From positions 697,001 to 761,000 of the forward strand of contig NZ_AP023367.1 in NCBI RefSeq assembly GCF_014218335.1: DNA of 64,000 nucleotides, written 5' to 3'. Source of the DNA: Anaerocolumna cellulosilytica. Lineage in GTDB: Bacteria > Bacillota > Clostridia > Lachnospirales > Lachnospiraceae. Both the position numbers and the translations under genes were made by a program. This document shows, one piece after another, positions 52,084 to 61,258 of the stretch. Position 1 is the first letter of the stretch, and each line of letters starts with the position of its first letter. The notes beneath the pieces are model-generated. The model was not told the origin of the DNA and made no database searches. It saw only the letters and a program-made list of their open reading frames with translations.

Positions 52084-53082
52084 ATGAAAACATGGTATAA
52101 CGTGTTTAATTTCTTAGGTGTAGCAGCTATATTAATTATGCTGTCTACCTATTATATTCAAATGGACTCTGTTCAGAAAGAATATGATACCGCAAGGTTA
52201 AACCAATGCTTAAAATATTCAACAGAAGCCGCCTTTCTTTCGGTTTTTAGCAGAGACAATCTTAGTATAAAGTATCAAGAAATGAATGATTTAAAACTAG
52301 AGCCGGGGAGCAGTCTGGATACTTTTAAAGATATGATTTGTTTAAATTATGGAATGGCTGTAAACGAAGAAAATAGAGAGTATATAGAAAATTGTATATC
52401 AGTGGCAATGCTTGCAAGTTCGGATGGTTATTACGTAACAGAACTAACAGAGATTAACTCCACAAATGGTCTGAATGGAGATGTTTACGGGTTGGTATGG
52501 AGTTCCAAACTACCATATACACTTGATATAGAAATTGGCATTGTTGGTTTAAATCTAGTGAATGAAAAGTGGTCTAAGGTAACGAAAAGTGGCAGCTCTA
52601 TAGTAGTAAAAGAAGGAGATAGGTATACTGATTTAGAAGTAAGCGCCTATATAAATCATAACATAAAAAAAAGAAGAATAAATTCTTTATTAACAGATGC
52701 TTTAACCTTTCAAGTAAATGCTGCCAGTGAGCTTCGTGGAGAGGTTGACTACAATTTTTATTTACCGCCAGTTCAGACGTTTTCAGGAATAAATGATATA
52801 AGTAATACAAGCCTTATTATCTTACTTGGAAATGCTGATTTTTCAGGCAGGGCAGTAAGCAATAATGTAACAATTGCAGGTCTTTCTGCCATAAGAAAAA
52901 TACGTGTGATATGTTATGAGGAGGACGGAAGAAAATACTATTGCTATGAAACCCAAATACCACAAGATTCATTTGGTCTAATAAAGATGTATTATGATAC
53001 CGCTATGGAAGCAGCAAAAGCAGGTTATGCGCCGGATTATCGATATATCTTTAATAAACAAACTTTGTCTATTGATAAGTAG
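52084..53082 (+). CDS. TadG-like minor pilin or anchor protein
   Basis: 332 residues. MKTWYNVFNFLGVAAILIML starts one anchor helix (~8-27), and the remaining ~300 residues are soluble and exported, with FLSVFSRDNLSIKYQEMNDL and VYGLVWSSKLPYTLDIEIGI as typical blocks. Its size and topology suit a TadG-like component at the end of Tad operons. The ATG at 52084 directly follows a stop codon and lacks a ribosome site; the strong site upstream serves a mini-ORF instead. It ends the operon ahead of the terminator at 53148. Confidence 0.6.
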   Translation: MKTWYNVFNFLGVAAILIMLSTYYIQMDSVQKEYDTARLNQCLKYSTEAAFLSVFSRDNLSIKYQEMNDLKLEPGSSLDTFKDMICLNYGMAVNEENREYIENCISVAMLASSDGYYVTELTEINSTNGLNGDVYGLVWSSKLPYTLDIEIGIVGLNLVNEKWSKVTKSGSSIVVKEGDRYTDLEVSAYINHNIKKRRINSLLTDALTFQVNAASELRGEVDYNFYLPPVQTFSGINDISNTSLIILLGNADFSGRAVSNNVTIAGLSAIRKIRVICYEEDGRKYYCYETQIPQDSFGLIKMYYDTAMEAAKAGYAPDYRYIFNKQTLSIDK

Positions 53083-53147
53083 AAGTTAAATAAATTGCAC
53101 TGGTAATAATATACTGAAAAATAATTACATTCAATAACATAAAAAGA

Positions 53148-53198
53148 TAACCATGACTTTCTGAGATTTTATTCGGCTTAGAGGCCATGGTTTTTTAT
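53148..53198 (+). terminator. Rho-independent terminator of the pilus operon
   Basis: AACCATGACTTTCTGAG and CTTAGAGGCCATGGTT pair with few mismatches, followed by TTTTTT. It closes the pilus locus 65 bases after its last gene. Confidence 0.75.
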
Positions 53199-53357
53199 TA
53201 AAAATCTTTGTATAGAAACCTGTTTTCATATTTTATTTGTCATAATATTAGAAATTGTTGTATAGAAACTGATTGTCATGTGTGCCACTTTTTATGAAGG
53301 CAGTATAATACTGATTGTTTATACAAGAAGAATAGCGAATGGAGGGGAATGGGGTAT

Positions 53358-54668
53358 ATGTTAGACGAAGAATTTTTATTAGACTCATTGGATTTGAATG
53401 GGAATAATATTGAGGAATTTAAAGAGTTAATAAAAGAAATGGAAGATAAAACTTTATGTATGAGGGTTGACAGCGACAAGTTGTCTTTATTATCTATAAC
53501 AGGCAGTAATGGAGGGGCTATCTACTGTAATCTAATGGCACCTTATAAAATATGGATTGTTAAAGATAAGCACTATTTTTTGCAGAATTCTATGGTATCT
53601 AAAGGAAATATAATGGAAAAGGGGAATTTTAAAAATTTAATTAAGGAAGCAGAAAATAAAACAAAGTTACTCTTGGTTTATGATAATACACCTATTTTTA
53701 CTTCCGCAGAGTTTCCTTTATCTGTTTTTCAGCAAAACGATGAAACTTTGTGCTACTCAGACAAGCCAAGTCTAGGTCGTGATATTTCTATTGCAGAGCA
53801 GTTTGAAACTGGAAAGGAGGTAACAATAATATTGCGAACAATAAACTCGATCTCAAAAGTATATGCGATGAGAAGCTCCAGTTATTCGTATATTCGACAG
53901 ACGATTTTACTGGATATCATGGAAGAAATTAGGAAAAGAAAAATATTGTATTGTGAAGAAGAAAAAGAAAAAGAAGAAGAAAAAAAACAAGATAACAAAG
54001 AAAACAAAGAAAATAATCAAGAGGACAACGAGAAAGTGCCATTTGTGTGCAGAGGGTGGCATATTGATAATAAAAATTCCTGGATTGAATTAGAATTTCA
54101 AAGTATGGGACATGACATTAATAAAAGATATGATTTTAAGGATGATATCGTTCCTGGTGTTAAAATTATTACATCAGATACAGGATATAGTTCGCTTCGT
54201 ATACAGTCTATATGGAGAATCGGCAATACAGTATGTATCGAAAATGAGTTCTCAAGAAAACATACCGGTACAAAAAAGCATCGTGAGATGTCAGAAGAAT
54301 TTAGAACAGCAATTTTTGATGAGATGAATCAAGAGATTCTAACCAAGTATGAAGAATTACCCAAAAAGCTTTTTGAATTAAAAACAGTGATACTAACAGA
54401 AGGTGAAAAAGCAGCATTTTCTTATATTAGTAAAACGATGAAATATGCCTTTAAAATTGTCAAAATGACGGCTGCAATATCAAAACAACGTTCCATAAAA
54501 TTAGAAAGAATTGTTATGGAAAAGATGGATTACTCAAAAAGAATAACGGCCTATGATTTAGTAATTCAGACGATTAACGCAATAAAAGAACTGGATGATA
54601 TTCCAGTTACAGCGGTAGAAAATATGAAAAAGGCTATAACTAAATTGGTATATGTACCTTTTTCTTAG
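53358..54668 (+). CDS. Unknown cytoplasmic protein with charged linker
   Basis: 436 residues from the ATG at 53358, ten bases behind GGAGGGG (an ATG at 53349 is too close). An N-terminal mixed domain (~1-195) is joined by a very charged linker (~197-235, rich in Glu, Lys and Asn) to a C-terminal domain that begins VPFVCRGWHIDNKNSWIELE, has SDTGYSSLRIQSIWRIGN in its centre and ends in a helical part (ITAYDLVIQTINAIKELDDI). It lacks a signal peptide. I recognise no family with confidence; a distant likeness to DUF932-type phage proteins was considered but not supported. Confidence 0.55.
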   Translation: MLDEEFLLDSLDLNGNNIEEFKELIKEMEDKTLCMRVDSDKLSLLSITGSNGGAIYCNLMAPYKIWIVKDKHYFLQNSMVSKGNIMEKGNFKNLIKEAENKTKLLLVYDNTPIFTSAEFPLSVFQQNDETLCYSDKPSLGRDISIAEQFETGKEVTIILRTINSISKVYAMRSSSYSYIRQTILLDIMEEIRKRKILYCEEEKEKEEEKKQDNKENKENNQEDNEKVPFVCRGWHIDNKNSWIELEFQSMGHDINKRYDFKDDIVPGVKIITSDTGYSSLRIQSIWRIGNTVCIENEFSRKHTGTKKHREMSEEFRTAIFDEMNQEILTKYEELPKKLFELKTVILTEGEKAAFSYISKTMKYAFKIVKMTAAISKQRSIKLERIVMEKMDYSKRITAYDLVIQTINAIKELDDIPVTAVENMKKAITKLVYVPFS

Positions 54669-54901
54669 GGTGTTATGTTAATATCAAAATATAGAAAACA
54701 GTTTCTTTTAAATAAATCATTATGTAACCATACAACGGTTTTAAATAAAATATCATTTTAGGATGATAAATAATATATGAAAGATATTAAACGTAGATTT
54801 TAAAATATAATAAACGTAAATATTAAATTAAGATATTAAATCACATATTAATTAGATCATCAAATTCGCAAACTAAGAAAAAGTGAAAAGACGGAGATAC
54901 T

Positions 54902-55462
54902 ATGTGTAAACGGAACGTAATACTTCTTTTACTCTTATTTATATTTGGAATTATATTGTGTCATTTTATATTGAGTTCACAAATTAAAATTGCTAGAAAA
55001 ATATTTGTAGGTAGTGTAAGGGATAAAGAAATTACCAAACAGATAATAAAAAAAGATTTAATAAAAAACATCCAAATCAAAAAAGAAAAATTACCAATAA
55101 GCCAGGATAACTTCAATAAGTATTTTGCAAATAAAAGTAATTATACTATATTAAATGCGTCCAATCAATTTTTAAAGAATGAAGTAAACGCTGTGTTGAT
55201 TGCTATAGGTAAAAACTATGCGATTGAATTTTATGATATGGCTAGTGACAATATAGCTCTAAATATCTGTAAAAACATTATGGAAAGTAATGAATTGCCC
55301 AGTACACCAGAAAACAACAAATACATGGAGTATTATTATGAGGTTATAAAAAACGAGATGTATTTCATTTTATCAAAAGTTGATAATACAATTATTTTTA
55401 CATATGCCCCTAAGGAGTACAAGGAAGAAATTAAAACCCTTATGAATAACTTAGAATATTAA
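54902..55462 (+). CDS. Small anchored extracellular protein, unknown
   Basis: 186 residues from an ATG behind GACGGAG. An N-terminal hydrophobic helix (VILLLLLFIFGIILCHFIL) is followed by a soluble domain (YTILNASNQFLKNEVNAVLI, IALNICKNIMESNEL). No recognised family. The gap 54669-54901 before it holds only A+T-rich DNA. Confidence 0.55.
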   Translation: MCKRNVILLLLLFIFGIILCHFILSSQIKIARKIFVGSVRDKEITKQIIKKDLIKNIQIKKEKLPISQDNFNKYFANKSNYTILNASNQFLKNEVNAVLIAIGKNYAIEFYDMASDNIALNICKNIMESNELPSTPENNKYMEYYYEVIKNEMYFILSKVDNTIIFTYAPKEYKEEIKTLMNNLEY

Positions 55463-55514
55463 CTATTATAATTTAAGAGTTTTCAGATATATAAAAGCCT
55501 CTGCATGAAGGCAG

Positions 55515-56186
55515 TTATCTAACGAACCTGGGATTATCAAGTATATTTCGAAAGGCTTCCTTTTCATTTTCAGAAAGAGAAGAGTTCCAATTATCTTTTT
55601 CTAATTTAACTTTGTATTGTATATAAGCTCTATATTCTGCATTATAGGCGAAAGGATTGTAAGAAATTGGACATATATAGAACTCTATGTATTTATGATT
55701 ATTATAATCCTTAGTTTTAAAGGTTACGGTTTGATTTAAATGAATTCCGAATAACCCAAGCTGTTTTTTATAGAGAGAGGGAACACCACCTTTTTGCTTT
55801 GTAAATTCAATGTTATATATACTTCCACCAAGGGTATCTTCGTTAATATATATGCTGCTAACCTGCGTTCCGACAGGTAACGCGACTCTGACAAGGTAGA
55901 TTGGTACTGCATAATTCCCAATGGTACTATCCATGCCTTTCATTGATAGAATTGCATTATCATTCAGGGTTTTTAATTTAGGTTTTGGAAAATAAGCATC
56001 TACGAACAGGAAAGAACCCTCATCCGTGATGTCACAATCAAATACTGAGACATATGTTTTTAGAGCTTCTGTTATTGTCAAGTCACCAAGAATTCCTGAA
56101 CGACTTAACCTTAACAATACTAGGGTCGGTATTAGTAATAGCATTACAATTAGAATCCACTTTTTAAAACTTTTATTATACATCAT
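55515..56186 (-). CDS. Anchored protein with gingipain-propeptide-like fold (tentative)
   Basis: 223 residues from an ATG with AAAGGAGG upstream on the minus strand. One anchor helix (WILIVMLLLIPTLVLLRL, ~9-26) precedes a beta-rich domain with YAVPIYLVRVALPVGTQVSS and later YKKQLGLFGIHLN and YICPISYNPFAYNAEYRAYI. That last combination resembles the propeptide of C25 (gingipain-like) cysteine peptidases, where it blocks the active site. No peptidase domain is attached or nearby. An orphan propeptide-like inhibitor or a beta-sandwich display domain is possible (inference). Confidence 0.5.
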   Translation of the reverse strand: MMYNKSFKKWILIVMLLLIPTLVLLRLSRSGILGDLTITEALKTYVSVFDCDITDEGSFLFVDAYFPKPKLKTLNDNAILSMKGMDSTIGNYAVPIYLVRVALPVGTQVSSIYINEDTLGGSIYNIEFTKQKGGVPSLYKKQLGLFGIHLNQTVTFKTKDYNNHKYIEFYICPISYNPFAYNAEYRAYIQYKVKLEKDNWNSSLSENEKEAFRNILDNPRFVR

Positions 56187-56321
56187 TGGAACCTCCTTTG
56201 AAACATTCAGAAAAATTTAGCTAATTACGATATGTTAGAAGATGGAAAGAAAGAAAATAAATATAATAAATAAAAAAATAATAAAAATGACACCCAGTAC
56301 CGGGAGCTGTTAAGTAATTAT

Positions 56322-56362
56322 AACTAGAATCATTTCATTCGAAGAATGTAATGATTCTAGTT
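56322..56362. repeat. Long 41-base inverted repeat
   Basis: AACTAGAATCAT and ATGATTCTAGTT form a perfect 12-bp stem, with CATTC and GAATG pairing inside. It lies ahead of the anchored protein's promoter region and next to a tandem repeat. Confidence 0.7.
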
Positions 56363-56371
56363 ATTCGAAAA

Positions 56372-56420
56372 ATAGTTACCAAAAGATAGTTACCAAAAGA
56401 TAGTTACCAAAAGATAGTTA
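56372..56420. repeat. 14-base tandem repeat, three and a half copies
   Basis: ATAGTTACCAAAAG occurs at 56372, 56386 and 56400, with a partial fourth copy at 56414. The copies have no base differences. Confidence 0.85.
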
Positions 56421-56476
56421 TTCAAGAATTATTCAAGATAGTTTCGCAATTACCTAATTAGTATGTATAAATTTAA

Positions 56477-56895
56477 AGGAGAAGATAATATCTATATAAA
56501 GTTTTTGAAGATGAAAACTTAGGAAAGATATAAGGTTTTTCGTATTTCTTACCATTCATATTACAAGAAGTAACTTCTACATTCCCAGTTGCATTAATTT
56601 TATAATAAACAATAAACTCCTTGTTTTTCTCAGTTGCATGATAAAAAGTAATAGAGTTAGAAGTAATTATCGGGTTATTGTAATTATATTGAGGGATATC
56701 CGGTTTATTTCGTAAATCTTTTGTGATTCTGTTAATAATTATATAATTAACAAGACTAAACTGACATTATTTACCGTTAAAAGGAATGAAATCTTCCATA
56801 AAAAGGGTCGGGATGGTATTAACAGAGGATGAAATTGTATAACAAAAACAACATAAATAGCAAAGTATACAAGAATGTGAATAAAAAATAACCAG
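56477..56895 (-). pseudogene. Remnant of an anchored protein gene (tentative)
   Basis: On the minus strand one frame reads DLRNKPDIPQYNYNNP, then NKEFIVYYKINATGNVEVTS and GKKYEKPYIFPKF up to a stop near 56477. There is no start in this frame after an upstream stop codon, and the 5' flank reads like a hydrophobic helix in a shifted frame. It looks like the 3' part of a broken small exported protein gene; the support is weak. Confidence 0.35.
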
Positions 56896-56926
56896 TCAGC
56901 CATTTTAACAGCCTTCTGGTTATTTT
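56885..56926. terminator. Bidirectional terminator
   Basis: AAAATAACCAG and CTGGTTATTTT pair perfectly around a 20-base loop, with A and T runs on the two sides. It lies near the 3' end of the DUF368 gene. Confidence 0.6.
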
Positions 56927-57009
56927 ACATTAAGACACCACTATGTATTCTTTCTCTGTTTATAGACTTACAAAACATTCTGCAAACTTACCGATGACTA
57001 GACAGCATA

Positions 57010-57873
57010 CTAGTCATTTGAAAATTTAGATAATACAAGAATCGCTTTATAGCCAAGTGCAAAGATAACTAAAGATATTAATCCGGAGGGAATCCACCAG
57101 CCAAAACCTGCATTTACAGGTACGGCGGGAAGTATTTTGTCACGGAATATCTCAGAGGTGGAGCCAACTACAAAACCAATAATAATACAATAGGTCTGAT
57201 GAGGAAAACGTTTCATAGTCCATTCCAGAGGTTTTGTAACCAAAAAGACTCCAATCAGGGTAGAAAATCCTAAGATACCAATGTAAATAACATCAAATTT
57301 CGTTATTGCAAGAAGCATGGAATCATACATACCCAGTACAATCAGCATATGGGAAGTACTGATACCCGGTAAAACTAGTGCCAGTGCGATAACGACCCCG
57401 GTTACTAAAAGCATAAGGTAATGAGCTACACCCGAGCCGATACTAACATCAATATTTCCGGTAGGGATAAAACCTATGGATATAACAATGACAAGCCCTA
57501 GAAGGAAGTATAAAACAGACGATATTCTAAGGGAGGATTCCTTGGTCTTTTGGTACAAAGCAGGAATGCCACCGATTACTGCACCCAAAAAGAAAAATGA
57601 AATAAAAAATGGAAACTTATCCAATAGCCACTTAATGAGAAAGGCTAAGGAGCCAATTCCAACCCCTGCACCTATAGAAAATTTTATTAGAAATATTAAG
57701 TTGCCCTTTATATCCTTTAAAAAGTTACTGATTGCACTTATGAGATTATCATAAATACCTAACAAAATAGCCATGGTTCCACCGCTTACTCCAGGTACGC
57801 TCATTGAGGAACCAATAATAAAACCTTTTAGAATAATTAACAAATTATTCTTTACATTCTTTTGATTCTGCAT
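57010..57873 (-). CDS. DUF368 (PopT-type) polyprenyl-phosphate transporter
   Basis: 287 residues from the ATG at 57873; the frame opens back to a TTG at 57918, but the AAAGGAG site lies inside that extension, so the start is unsure. About eight hydrophobic helices are present. The hallmark motifs are FIIGSSMSVPGVSGGTMAIL near the N-terminus and its pseudo-repeat ALVLPGISTSHMLIVLGMYD later on, which are diagnostic for DUF368. Members of this family (PopT) recycle undecaprenyl phosphate across the membrane for wall polymer synthesis. It stands alone on the minus strand. Confidence 0.85.
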   Translation of the reverse strand: MQNQKNVKNNLLIILKGFIIGSSMSVPGVSGGTMAILLGIYDNLISAISNFLKDIKGNLIFLIKFSIGAGVGIGSLAFLIKWLLDKFPFFISFFFLGAVIGGIPALYQKTKESSLRISSVLYFLLGLVIVISIGFIPTGNIDVSIGSGVAHYLMLLVTGVVIALALVLPGISTSHMLIVLGMYDSMLLAITKFDVIYIGILGFSTLIGVFLVTKPLEWTMKRFPHQTYCIIIGFVVGSTSEIFRDKILPAVPVNAGFGWWIPSGLISLVIFALGYKAILVLSKFSND

Positions 57874-57918
57874 GTCTTTAGATATCTGGGTGTATGTATA
57901 TGCCCAGGCTCCTTTCAA

Positions 57919-58267
57919 AAATTAAATTAAATGATATTATAGCATAATTTTATCAGAAAGTAAAATTATCCATAAAAGAAATTCAGACAAAGAAAATAAG
58001 GATGGCGTTACAGATAATCAATAATACCTATTTTTCTATAAAAGTGACTAATTACCCATTTTATGACATTTTCAATTGTGCAATAATGAAAGCATTATTG
58101 GGCAATGGGAGCAAAAGTGTTTGGGATGAACTACATTAAAATTTGGCATGTAACATCACTACACCCCCGAAAACAGTTCCTGTTTTCAACAAAGCGGAAC
58201 TTTCATCGTGAAACAAGCAGCTTTCAGGCACGCCCTTGATTGACAGGAACAATAAGGAGTATTTAAG
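57919..58267. other. Intergenic region between divergent genes
   Basis: About 350 bases between the DUF368 gene and the membrane protein gene at 58268. CAATAATG/CATTATTG (about 58081) and GAAAACAG/CTGTTTTC (about 58168) are short hairpins. No known RNA element was recognised. Confidence 0.4.
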
Positions 58268-58792
58268 ATGTTAGAAATGGATAAAAAAAGCTTCTGGAAA
58301 ACGGAAGTGCCTAAGAATATAAAAACCGGAGTCATGAGTGCGGCCACAGCAGCGTTTATTAGTGCAGCAATTACGTTTGTGTCCGGCAGTATTATGGAAC
58401 GCCCTACATTGGCAGATGTTATAGTGTTATTGTTGCTTGGATTAGGAATCCAGTTTGCAAGAAGCCGTTTTTGTGCTATATTTATTTTGATTTATTATGT
58501 TATTTCACAGGTATTACTGTTTGCCGAGGGTTATGGCGGAAAGAACTTTATTATGTGGTTTTTATTTGTATCAATTTATGTAAAAGGTATTAAAGCTGTA
58601 TTTCAATACCATAAATTATGGAGACTATACTTATCCGGGGATTATATTTCTGAAAATACCGTTAGTATGAAAGTATATAATGACATCATATTTAATGAAC
58701 TCCACTCTAATGAAATGGAAACAAATGAGAAGGAAATAGAAAGCAATAAAAATCAAATCAATCTGGGTATGCATAACAATAGCAAGCAGTAA
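58268..58792 (+). CDS. Small polytopic membrane protein, unknown
   Basis: 174 residues from an ATG behind AAGGAG. Four hydrophobic segments lie between residues ~22 and ~120, among them AATAAFISAAITFVSGSI, VIVLLLLGLGI, IFILIYYVISQVLLF and FIMWFLFVSIYVKGI. The C-terminal ~45 residues are soluble, rich in Asn and Glu. No family is recognised. It is followed by a soluble protein gene after about 20 bases. Confidence 0.55.
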   Translation: MLEMDKKSFWKTEVPKNIKTGVMSAATAAFISAAITFVSGSIMERPTLADVIVLLLLGLGIQFARSRFCAIFILIYYVISQVLLFAEGYGGKNFIMWFLFVSIYVKGIKAVFQYHKLWRLYLSGDYISENTVSMKVYNDIIFNELHSNEMETNEKEIESNKNQINLGMHNNSKQ

Positions 58793-58816
58793 ACTTAAAA
58801 TCACTGAAAATTGGAA

Positions 58817-59290
58817 ATGGATTGGTATAATATGGTTAGTTGGTTTAAAAAGAAAAAAACGATATGGGTTGATATTGATTATGAAAACCTTACTCTGGAT
58901 GAGTTAGTAAAAAAAGCAGTAGAATGTGCTGCTGAGGCTAAAATTCCTCTGGACTATACGCCGGATAGTATCGAGAAGCTGGAGGAACTTCTAGAAAATT
59001 ATTATAAAAGTAAACTGGCAAGAAATAAAGAAGAAAATAAAATTTGGAATATGTCATTGATTTTTGGATGTTATCTTGGACAAACTTTGTTATATAACGT
59101 TTTATATGAAAAAGGATATAAGTGGAAGATTGAAAATGGAGTACCGGTATTAAGTCATGATGAGAAGAATATAATGTCTCCTGTAAGCAAGGTTTATAAG
59201 CGTCTAACAGAGGGCAGCGGCGATTCTGTTAAATCTTTTTATGATGTAGCCGTTGCAATTGCGGAAGGAAAAATCAATTTTAATAAATAA
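58817..59290 (+). CDS. Soluble protein, DUF3806-like (tentative)
   Basis: 157 residues from the ATG at 58817 (another possible start is 58832); no strong ribosome site. It is helical, with SIEKLEELLENYYKSKLARN and then SLIFGCYLGQTLLYNVLYEK, GYKWKIENGVPVLS and MSPVSKVYKRLTEG. The 'F G x x x G' helix followed by a Trp-containing strand and a P-x-x-x-V-x-K-R end recall DUF3806-type proteins, some of which occur near immunity genes. The likeness is tentative. It probably shares a transcript with the membrane protein upstream. Confidence 0.5.
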   Translation: MDWYNMVSWFKKKKTIWVDIDYENLTLDELVKKAVECAAEAKIPLDYTPDSIEKLEELLENYYKSKLARNKEENKIWNMSLIFGCYLGQTLLYNVLYEKGYKWKIENGVPVLSHDEKNIMSPVSKVYKRLTEGSGDSVKSFYDVAVAIAEGKINFNK

Positions 59291-59366
59291 GAAAAGAATA
59301 GCAGCAGTATCTTGCATAACAGAGAGTGCAGACTTTTCTCGCTGAAGGGTAAGATTGTGTTAAAAG

Positions 59367-59402
59367 AACAACCGGTATTAATATATATAATACCAGTTGT
59401 TT
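59367..59402. terminator. Bidirectional terminator between convergent genes
   Basis: AACAACCGGTATTA and TAATACCAGTTGTT pair with one mismatch. A-rich and T-rich flanks allow use from both the gene at 58817 (+) and the flippase gene (-). Confidence 0.7.
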
Positions 59403-59441
59403 TGATTTCTTTTGACAATAATATTTAAATCTTGAAGCGGA

Positions 59442-61094
59442 TTATTGAAATATTTTTAATAGCTTTAGTTTTCCGGACAGTCTTATCAGTTTGTCTCCCA
59501 AAGGAAAATGTTCAACCTCTTCTTTAGTCAGAACGCCTGTCTTAATAATTCCGATAAAATATACCAATATACCCGATACAACAGCAATCATTAAAGAAAT
59601 ACTGTTCTTTTTGAAAACTTTATTACACAACTCATACACGATGGCTGTAAGAATCCCCATAATAACAGCAATAAGTGAAGGTGTTAAAAACATTTTCATA
59701 AAAGGCAGTGTAAAATCCCTATTCAGGCTTTTTCGTATAGATATCCAGTTTAATACGCACATAGACATAGAATAAACAAAAGCAGCTATTAGTAAGCTAT
59801 ATAGTTTTAAATCTGTAAATAGCAGCAGAGGTAGTAGTATAACAGTCTGAAGTGCTAAAGAGGCTGCGGCATTTATGACAGGCAGTTTTACCTGTCCAAT
59901 TGCTTGTAAAACTGCATTTGTGATGGTGGACAAGGCATAAAATATAATAGTAAGGCTTAAGCCGCGCAGAAGACTTACAGTCAATCCAATGGATTCTGCC
60001 TGGTTAAAAAGAAGACGAACTATGGGTTTTGATAAAGCCGCTATTCCTATTGCAGAAGGGATGGCGATTAATAGGGCAGAGCGGATGGAGGCGGTTATCT
60101 TTTGCTCCGTATCTTTTAACTCACCTCTTGCAAAGCTGGCAGAAAGTTCAGGAATTATGGCAGATGACATGGCGGAAGCGATGGCAATGGGTATGTTGGC
60201 AATTACTACTGCTTTACCAGAAAATATACCATAATAAGTGGAGGCACTTTTAAAGGTGTAGTTGTGTTTTGATATCATAGACTGGATATAAAGTGATTGG
60301 TTTAAGGTGGTGTTAAAATTATAAATAAAGGTGCTTAAGATGACAGGGGTAACCATATTGATGATAATTTTTAATATGTTTCCATATGGCAATACCTGTT
60401 TGTTATCATCATGGGAGCACTCTAAGGTTTTGACGGTTGATTTACGGTTAATTAAGTAGATAAACAGCATAAATACTAAAGCGGTCAGGACCCCTGCACC
60501 GGTTCCCAAAGCACTTCCTGAGGCGCCATATACAGCCTGTACAGAGGCTCCTTTACCGGTTGCCATATCCATAAGGAAGTAGGCAGCAATCAGGCTTACT
60601 GCTGCATTAATAAGTTGTTCTAAAACCTGGGATATGGCTGTTTGCACCATGGTTCCTCTGGCCTGATAATATCCTCGAAATACGCCTAAAATACCTGAGA
60701 GAAAAATAGTAGGAGCAAAGATTCTAAGAATAGGAACTGCTTCTGTTTTTACTAGTAATCCGGCACAAAAATAGGTAAACAGACTGGCAATACTACCGGC
60801 GGCTACTACATAAAACAAGGAGCACAAAAAGATACGGCGTGCATTCTTGTACTCGCCTACAGCCAGTCTCTGAGCAATAATTTTTGAGATGGCCGACGGG
60901 ATACTATAGGAGGAAACCAGTAATATAATTGTGTAAATATTATAAGCAACGCTATAGTATCCATTACCTTCGTCGCCGATAATACCTGCTAGTGGGCTTC
61001 GATACAACGAGCCGATAAGGCGGCAGATGATACCTGCTACAGCCAGAATTCCGGCTTGCTTGATAAAGCTGTTTTGATTCTTTTTATTTGTCAT
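59442..61094 (-). CDS. SpoVB/MurJ-like MOP-superfamily lipid flippase
   Basis: 550 residues from the ATG at 61094 with AGG six bases upstream. An open TTG at 61163 lies upstream of a TATAAT-like element, so it is unlikely to be the start. The protein has about fourteen hydrophobic helices. The N-terminal AGIICRLIGSLYRSPLAGII and GYYSVAYNIYTIILLVSSYS are typical of polysaccharide biosynthesis flippases of the SpoVB/YtgP/MurJ type, and ALSTITNAVLQAIGQVKLPV is the matching second-half motif. It moves lipid-linked wall precursors or polysaccharide units across the membrane. The close size to SpoVB supports the family. Confidence 0.85.
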   Translation of the reverse strand: MTNKKNQNSFIKQAGILAVAGIICRLIGSLYRSPLAGIIGDEGNGYYSVAYNIYTIILLVSSYSIPSAISKIIAQRLAVGEYKNARRIFLCSLFYVVAAGSIASLFTYFCAGLLVKTEAVPILRIFAPTIFLSGILGVFRGYYQARGTMVQTAISQVLEQLINAAVSLIAAYFLMDMATGKGASVQAVYGASGSALGTGAGVLTALVFMLFIYLINRKSTVKTLECSHDDNKQVLPYGNILKIIINMVTPVILSTFIYNFNTTLNQSLYIQSMISKHNYTFKSASTYYGIFSGKAVVIANIPIAIASAMSSAIIPELSASFARGELKDTEQKITASIRSALLIAIPSAIGIAALSKPIVRLLFNQAESIGLTVSLLRGLSLTIIFYALSTITNAVLQAIGQVKLPVINAAASLALQTVILLPLLLFTDLKLYSLLIAAFVYSMSMCVLNWISIRKSLNRDFTLPFMKMFLTPSLIAVIMGILTAIVYELCNKVFKKNSISLMIAVVSGILVYFIGIIKTGVLTKEEVEHFPLGDKLIRLSGKLKLLKIFQ

Positions 61095-61231
61095 TTGTAA
61101 CCTCATTGTGTTAATACATTCATTTTTGTAGTGCTTTCTGCCTATTATACCAAAATTAGACAAGATTAGCTAGTGTCATATCATTTATTTAGAGCTTGCA
61201 AATCTGAGCCATATATGTTACATTGAATAAA

Positions 61232-61245
61232 ATGAAACGTTTCAA
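61232..61245. promoter_or_regulatory. LacI-type operator ahead of the regulator gene
   Basis: ATGAAACGTTTCAA contains the perfect palindrome TGAAACGTTTCA, 14 bases ahead of the regulator's start codon. It is nearly the same as the site at 62247-62260, so the regulator probably controls itself. Confidence 0.75.
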
Positions 61246-61258
61246 AAAGGTGGAGACT

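Noticed and set aside
56372-56420. Possible CRISPR array
   Set aside because: The repeat unit is 14 bases with no spacers between copies and no cas genes are nearby, so it is a simple tandem repeat.
60029-60253. Plus-strand frames inside the flippase gene
   Set aside because: They are antisense to a clear fourteen-helix flippase and have no ribosome site or recognisable product.
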